33,909 nt of DNA from an uncultured Puniceicoccaceae bacterium (GTDB lineage Bacteria > Verrucomicrobiota > Verrucomicrobiia > Opitutales > Coraliomargaritaceae). Under the pieces are notes generated by a model, which did not search any database, was not told the origin of the DNA, and worked only from the letters and a program-made list of their open reading frames with translations. The stretch lies in assembly GCA_913045955.1 (NCBI GenBank), contig CAJWRZ010000005.1, positions 1 through 33,909 on the forward strand. Reading direction: 5' to 3'. Position 1 is the stretch's first letter, and each line of letters starts with the position of its first letter. A program made the translations under genes and the position numbers. Shown here in pieces: positions 27,684 to 33,909 of the stretch.

Positions 27684-28601
27684 CTACCCGCTTAATCCCT
27701 CTAAGTCAGCATACTCAGAAATCGAGTCCACTTGAAGCGCCCGATCCGTTCTTCGAGCTAAACCCGAAAGCACTTTCCCAGGACCACATTCGATAAACTT
27801 AGAAACGCCCAAGGTTTGATGTGCGTTTTGCAAACAGTCTTGGAAACGTACCGAAGAAACAATCTGCTGCACCAAAGCATCTTTAATGGCTTGAGGCTCG
27901 CGGATCGCTGCACCTGTAACATTGGTGAAAACAGAACATTGGGGGCTCTGAAATTCAAAAGGCTCAATAAAGGAAGCGAAGGCTTCTTTTGCACTGTTCA
28001 TTAATTGACTGTGATAAGCCCCGGCAACATTCAAAGGTTTCACTAATTTAAAGCCCCTACCTTTCGATGCCTCAACGGCCGAGATCACTTTATCCTTTTC
28101 GCCAGAGATAACAATTTGCCCCGGGCAGTTATAATTAGCGATTTCTATCCCGAATTCTTCACAGAGTGCTTCAACCGCGGAGACCTCTCCCCCGATGACA
28201 CTAGCCATTCCACCTTCGGTGGCATCACAGGCTTCCTGCATTAAGCGCCCTCGCTCAGCTACTAGTCGTAATCCTGTTTCAAAGTCATAGACCTCGGCCA
28301 CTGCAAGCGCGGTTAATTCTCCAAGGCTCAAGCCAAAAACCACATCAAGGTCTTGGATGAGATTCTTTTGTTCTAATAGCTTATACAAGGTGTACCCATG
28401 GACGTAGAGTGCCGGCTGGCAGACACGCGTTTGGGTCAGCTCAGTGTCGGGTCCTTCAAAGGAGAGACTTTTTAAATCCCATCCGAGGATTGACTCAGCT
28501 GAATCATAAATTGAATTCGCTAATTCAGAGTTTGCACAAAGTGACTGCCCCATTCCAACGAATTGAGCGCCTTGACCTGAAAATAATAGACCCATTGTCA
28601 T
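27684..28601 (-). CDS. fabD: Malonyl-CoA:ACP transacylase
   Basis: A 305-residue acyltransferase that loads malonyl groups onto acyl carrier protein for fatty acid synthesis. GQGAQFVGMG is at 9-18. The nucleophile Ser92 is in GLSLGE (90-95). Arg117 sits in VAERGRLM, for the malonyl carboxylate. The catalytic His197 is in GAYHSQLM, and the ending SKFIECGPGKVLSGLARR is family-typical. It stands alone here, without fabH or fabG neighbours, so it is not in the usual fab operon. The upstream side is a 234-base intergenic region shared with divergent cysE. Confidence 0.94.
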   Translation of the reverse strand: MTMGLLFSGQGAQFVGMGQSLCANSELANSIYDSAESILGWDLKSLSFEGPDTELTQTRVCQPALYVHGYTLYKLLEQKNLIQDLDVVFGLSLGELTALAVAEVYDFETGLRLVAERGRLMQEACDATEGGMASVIGGEVSAVEALCEEFGIEIANYNCPGQIVISGEKDKVISAVEASKGRGFKLVKPLNVAGAYHSQLMNSAKEAFASFIEPFEFQSPQCSVFTNVTGAAIREPQAIKDALVQQIVSSVRFQDCLQNAHQTLGVSKFIECGPGKVLSGLARRTDRALQVDSISEYADLEGLSG

Positions 28602-28726
28602 AATAATAAATTTTCAATATATTTAATAGTGATCTTTAACGAATCAATAAGAAAGCACCTTAAAATATAAAAATGATTAATAAACTATCTTGGATATGCT
28701 TCAATTAACCGAACTTCACTTGCCTG

Positions 28727-28758
28727 CTTAAGAAAGTGATGCCCAATCATGCCTTAAG
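28727..28758. other. Imperfect dyad in the cysE leader
   Basis: In the 234 bases between fabD and cysE, CTTAAG at 28727-28732 and again at 28753-28758 flank TGAT (28737-28740) and ATCA (28746-28749) around GCCCA. Together they form a weak dyad with uneven internal loops. A third CTTAAG lies at 28819-28824. It could be an operator or a leader hairpin for cysE, or chance. Otherwise the region shows only AT-rich sequence and no long ORF. Confidence 0.25.
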
Positions 28759-28835
28759 AATAATTTGAAAGTAAGCTTTACCTTGGCGAGTAGTTTCCTA
28801 TTTTAAAAAAAGGATCATCTTAAGCCCCCTTTTCT

Positions 28836-29609
28836 ATGAAGCACATCGACCTGTCAGAGCATTGGACTGAATTACAAGCATTAGCTAAAGCCTTAAGCCT
28901 TAAGGAACCTGCGCTGATGACTTTGCTCAACGAAAGCGTATTAGAAAGGGCGTCTTTTTCTGAATGCCTTGTTCACCGAATAACCCGGAAATTAGTCAAC
29001 CAATCGACCTCAATTGAGGTACTCAGAAAAGCCTTTAAGGAAGCCTTCGAAAAAGACCCCGAGATCCTTCAATCGATCGCAAAAGACATGCTCGCGGTTC
29101 AAGAAAGAGACCCCGCATGCCTGGATATCCTATCGCCCTTACTTTATTTCAAAGGATTTCACGCACTTATCTGCTATAGGCTCAGCCATCAGCTATGGAA
29201 AGAAGGTCGCAAGGATTTTGCCATTTATCTACAAAGCCTAATTTCTGAGCGATTCTCTGTAGACATCCACCCAGCCGCCCGAATTGGTAGCGGGATCCTA
29301 CTCGACCACGCAACAAGTTTTGTTGCCGGAGAAACTGCAGTAATAGAGGACAACGTATCGATCCTACACGAAGTCACCTTAGGAGGTACCGGTAAAGATC
29401 GTGGTGACCGCCATCCTAAGATTAAGTCGGGCGTACTGCTCGGTGCCGGAGCGAAAGTTTTGGGAAATGTAACGATTGGCGAAGGCGCAAAAGTCGGTGC
29501 CGGGAGCGTCGTACTTAAAGATGTGCCCCCACAGACAAGTGTTGCTGGAGTACCTGCAGAAATTGTGGGCGATACGGGCGAAGATAGTCCTGCCTTAGGC
29601 ATGTGCTAA
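28836..29609 (+). CDS. cysE: Serine O-acetyltransferase
   Basis: A 257-residue enzyme that acetylates L-serine with acetyl-CoA, giving O-acetylserine for cysteine synthesis. An N-terminal helical SATase domain (about 10-135) includes CYRLSHQLWKEGRKDFAIYLQS. The C-terminal left-handed beta-helix hexapeptide repeats run from DIHPAARIGSGILLDHATSFVAGETAVI to VGAGSVVLKDVPPQTSVAGVPAEIVG, with the Asp/His catalytic dyad in DIHP and LDHAT and HEVTLGGTGKDRGDRHPKI. The C-terminus SPALGMC is short, and the usual terminal Ile that docks into cysteine synthase is absent. The antiporter gene begins at or inside its stop codon region. Confidence 0.93.
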   Translation: MKHIDLSEHWTELQALAKALSLKEPALMTLLNESVLERASFSECLVHRITRKLVNQSTSIEVLRKAFKEAFEKDPEILQSIAKDMLAVQERDPACLDILSPLLYFKGFHALICYRLSHQLWKEGRKDFAIYLQSLISERFSVDIHPAARIGSGILLDHATSFVAGETAVIEDNVSILHEVTLGGTGKDRGDRHPKIKSGVLLGAGAKVLGNVTIGEGAKVGAGSVVLKDVPPQTSVAGVPAEIVGDTGEDSPALGMC

Positions 29610-29629
29610 TCGCCCAATTATCCAGCCCC

Positions 29630-31477
29630 ATGTTCGACCTAATATTCAGCTCAATTTCTAGCAACAACTCCGCCTTGTGGACGCTCTGCTTTGCGATGGG
29701 TGCCGGCTGCTTCCTCACCACACTTTCAAGGAAATTACACTTACCCACTTTAGTACTTTTGCTCTTAGGGGGGTTCTTACTTGGACCTGAAGGATTCAAT
29801 TTTTTTGATCCGAAAGCCTTAGGTGATTTCCTCCCAATCTTCATCTCCTTAGCCGTCGCTATCATACTTTTTGAAGGTGGTCTGACTTTAGACCTTAAAG
29901 AATTCACTCAAACCTCAATTATTATTCAAAGGCTTCTAAGCGTAGGTGTGGTGATCACGTGGTTGGGGGTGGCTTTATGCATCCTGATAATCTTTAAGAC
30001 TAATATATCCTTCGCGCTCTTGATGGGAAGCTTGGTCATCGTAACCGGTCCGACGGTAATCGTTCCTTTGCTTAGACGGATTAGAATTCAATCAAGGATC
30101 GCTAATATTCTGCACTGGGAAGGTGTTTTGATTGACTCGGTCGGTGTCTTCATTGCGATTCTTTGCTTCGAGTGGGTGGTTGAGGGTGGAAGCTCGGTGG
30201 CTCTGCCAAACTTCATGATTCGTATTTTTAGTGGTCTTTCTATTGGGGCTTTGGGAGGTTATTTGATCTATTTTTGCATGGATCGTAAATTCATTCCGGA
30301 TACCTTGATCAATGCCTTTGCCCTAGCGAGCGCCATGTTTATTTTCGGACTGACAGAATTAATCAAGCCAGAGGCAGGACTGCTCTCGGTCACAATTGCT
30401 GGCATTGTGGTGGGACTTAAAAAGCCTCACAGACTTAAAGAGATCAAGGCCTTCAAAGCAGAAATCGTCGATCTGTTAATCGGGATGCTCTTCATCATTT
30501 TAGTCGCTCGATTGGATGTCGACCAATTCTACAACTTTTTCACAAACGGAGGCATTTGGGTGCTGATTGCGGTTATATTGATCATTCGTCCCCTCAGTGT
30601 TTTCGTTTCGGGTTATAAGACTCAAATCAACCTTAAAGAGAAACTCCTTCTGAGCTGGATAGCCCCAAGAGGCGTTGTCGCCGCTTCAATGGCTTCTTTA
30701 TTCGCGATCTCGTTACAAAATAAAGAGAACCCTATTGGCGATCCATTACTGATGGAAGCTTTTGTCTATGCCGTTATCTGTACTACGGTTTTAATCCAAG
30801 GAATGTCTTCGGGAATCGTCGCTCGACTCCTAAAGCTCCAAAGACCGGCACCTAATGATTGGGTCATTATCGGGGCACACCGTTTTGGCCGAGAGCTCGC
30901 GGAAGTCATTGCTCAAATCGATGACCACTCGGTAATTTTACTGGATACTAATCCGACAAACATCCGACTTTCAAAAAAATACAATTTAAATGCCCTACTT
31001 TGTGATGGCATGGAAGCCGAAGAACTTTACGAAGAACAACAAATGCTTTTTGGCGCTGGATTTGTCTTAGCCCTAACCGACAATAGCGAACTGAACCAGC
31101 TCTTGATGCAAAGATGGGCCGAGCAGCTCAACCAGCAATCGGTCTATGGATGGATCCCTAAAGACAGTCCGAACAGCACTTCAAATATTGTGGGCACTCC
31201 GGTATTTGAAACCTTAGATCAGCCCGCGGTTACCAGCAGTGAACTGATCAAAGGCAACTACCATATCGAAGCGCTAGTTGTCGATGAGAGCCTGAATCTG
31301 AATCATTTAAAATCGACCCCTTTGCTTGCGATCAATGCCAAGCAAATCAAACCGATTACACAAAATGAAGGTTTAGAGAGCCTCTTAAGTGAGGGGGATA
31401 CTTTAATTGTATATTCAAAAAAGGAAAATTTTGAGTCAGCGATGAATGATACGCGCCAACCGAACTTACCCTTATAA
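29630..31477 (+). CDS. CPA-type cation/proton antiporter with RCK-N domain
   Basis: Polytopic antiporter, 615 residues from the ATG at 29630. A GTG at 29603 would add nine residues and overlap the cysE stop codon. Roughly a dozen membrane segments occupy the first about 400 residues, with VIVTGPTVIVPLLRRI and HWEGVLIDSVG, the family-conserved transport helices of the Na+/H+ exchanger superfamily. Cytoplasmic RCK-N/TrkA-N follows from about residue 418 in GTG numbering (NDWVIIGAHRFGRELAEVI, then VILLDTNPTN and ALLCDGMEAEEL), and an RCK-C-like stretch follows that (about 545-624). RCK domains usually bind nucleotides and gate potassium or proton exchange. Sodium versus potassium specificity is not readable. 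It shares direction and tight spacing with cysE. Confidence 0.88.
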   Translation: MFDLIFSSISSNNSALWTLCFAMGAGCFLTTLSRKLHLPTLVLLLLGGFLLGPEGFNFFDPKALGDFLPIFISLAVAIILFEGGLTLDLKEFTQTSIIIQRLLSVGVVITWLGVALCILIIFKTNISFALLMGSLVIVTGPTVIVPLLRRIRIQSRIANILHWEGVLIDSVGVFIAILCFEWVVEGGSSVALPNFMIRIFSGLSIGALGGYLIYFCMDRKFIPDTLINAFALASAMFIFGLTELIKPEAGLLSVTIAGIVVGLKKPHRLKEIKAFKAEIVDLLIGMLFIILVARLDVDQFYNFFTNGGIWVLIAVILIIRPLSVFVSGYKTQINLKEKLLLSWIAPRGVVAASMASLFAISLQNKENPIGDPLLMEAFVYAVICTTVLIQGMSSGIVARLLKLQRPAPNDWVIIGAHRFGRELAEVIAQIDDHSVILLDTNPTNIRLSKKYNLNALLCDGMEAEELYEEQQMLFGAGFVLALTDNSELNQLLMQRWAEQLNQQSVYGWIPKDSPNSTSNIVGTPVFETLDQPAVTSSELIKGNYHIEALVVDESLNLNHLKSTPLLAINAKQIKPITQNEGLESLLSEGDTLIVYSKKENFESAMNDTRQPNLPL

Positions 31478-31551
31478 AGGAATTTTTGGGATAAGAGAAT
31501 AACCGATTGACAAACCTTCTGATACTCGATTCCTAATATGTCTTCACGATT

Positions 31552-31638
<87 letters not shown>

Positions 31639-31653
31639 GTTTTAATCCTAGTA

Positions 31654-31700
31654 AATTTGGGCTATATGACCCATTTAATTTGGGTCATATAGCCCAAATT
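31654..31700 (+). terminator. Perfect 20-bp inverted repeat after tRNA-Leu
   Basis: Arms 31654-31673 and 31681-31700 are exact reverse complements (20 bp), starting AATTTGGGCTATATG on the left, with loop TTTAATT. The T-rich stretch GCAATTTTAGATTTTTAATC follows. Its place 17 bases after the tRNA suits a terminator for tRNA-Leu. The stem is much longer than a usual intrinsic terminator and AT-rich, so an insertion footprint or a protein-binding element is also possible. No transposase or matching copy is in this window. Confidence 0.7.
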
Positions 31701-31813
31701 GCAATTTTAGATTTTTAATCTAACTAGGTAGAAAAGCATATACGATTGATAATCAACTATATAGGGCATTACTAACAATTTGGCACACATAATGTTAATA
31801 ACTTTATCATTAT

Positions 31814-33889
<2,076 letters not shown>

Positions 33890-33909
33890 TTCATTTTAAT
33901 TCAAAAGGC

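Noticed and set aside
29225-29907. Two minus-strand open frames within cysE and the antiporter start
   Set aside because: Low-complexity Ser/Pro-rich reading of the antisense strand of hexapeptide-repeat and membrane genes; no motif.
31654-31700. Insertion-sequence terminal inverted repeat
   Set aside because: The two arms are only 7 bases apart and there is no transposase, so they do not bound an element; a terminator hairpin is simpler.

Overview
The window looks like chromosomal housekeeping DNA from an AT-rich marine-type Verrucomicrobiota, probably Opitutales/Puniceicoccaceae-like. The clues are the tig-clpP-clpX block with lineage-type hypothetical neighbours, a SufT-type MIP18 protein, an Ap4A-phosphorylase-like HIT protein before a PgpH-type 7TM-HD protein and YbeY, and a secreted protein with the D-x-D-x-D-G / LEYxLGTNP motif common in verrucomicrobial exported proteins. 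The assignment is inference; no rRNA or other phylogenetic marker with species resolution is present. I see no phage, transposase, integrase or CRISPR array.

Layout. (1) 81-3502, plus strand: HIT hydrolase, PgpH-like cyclic-di-AMP phosphodiesterase, YbeY rRNA-processing endonuclease. (2) 3511-8375, minus strand: small membrane-anchored unknown, trigger factor, ClpP, ClpX and a secreted unknown, a protein-quality-control block in the classic tig-clpP-clpX order. (3) 8464-14588: hotdog thioesterase, shikimate kinase, bifunctional nuclease, tRNA-dihydrouridine synthase, argininosuccinate lyase, DUF255 thioredoxin-fold protein. (4) 14702-18888: MutL, an M23 peptidase paired with a small unknown, and a Ser/Thr-type metallophosphoesterase. 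(5) 18894-29609: a sulfur-assimilation neighbourhood with divergent cysI and cysJ, then cysH and cysE, interleaved with a nucleotidyltransferase-like unknown, DUF3108, SufT, carboxynorspermidine dehydrogenase and fabD. (6) 29630-33909: a CPA-type cation/proton antiporter with an RCK domain, tRNA-Leu(UAG), a perfect 20-bp hairpin, and a 691-residue secreted mosaic protein.

How the genes work together. CysH reduces PAPS to sulfite, CysIJ reduces sulfite to sulfide, and CysE makes the O-acetylserine acceptor. These are the reductive half of cysteine synthesis, and SufT is a plausible downstream user in Fe-S assembly (CysI itself needs a 4Fe-4S cluster). Trigger factor, ClpX and ClpP form a folding/degradation module. 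Most other genes are single housekeeping functions.

The most unusual points are: a Dus gene whose essential N-terminus has no ATG/GTG/TTG start; a MutL that has lost its endonuclease metal motif; a YbeY with Asp in place of the third zinc-ligand His; a large unknown with a half-preserved nucleotidyltransferase motif; and the secreted Glu-Pro-linked mosaic protein beyond tRNA-Leu. I found no convincing new multi-gene defence or mobile system.
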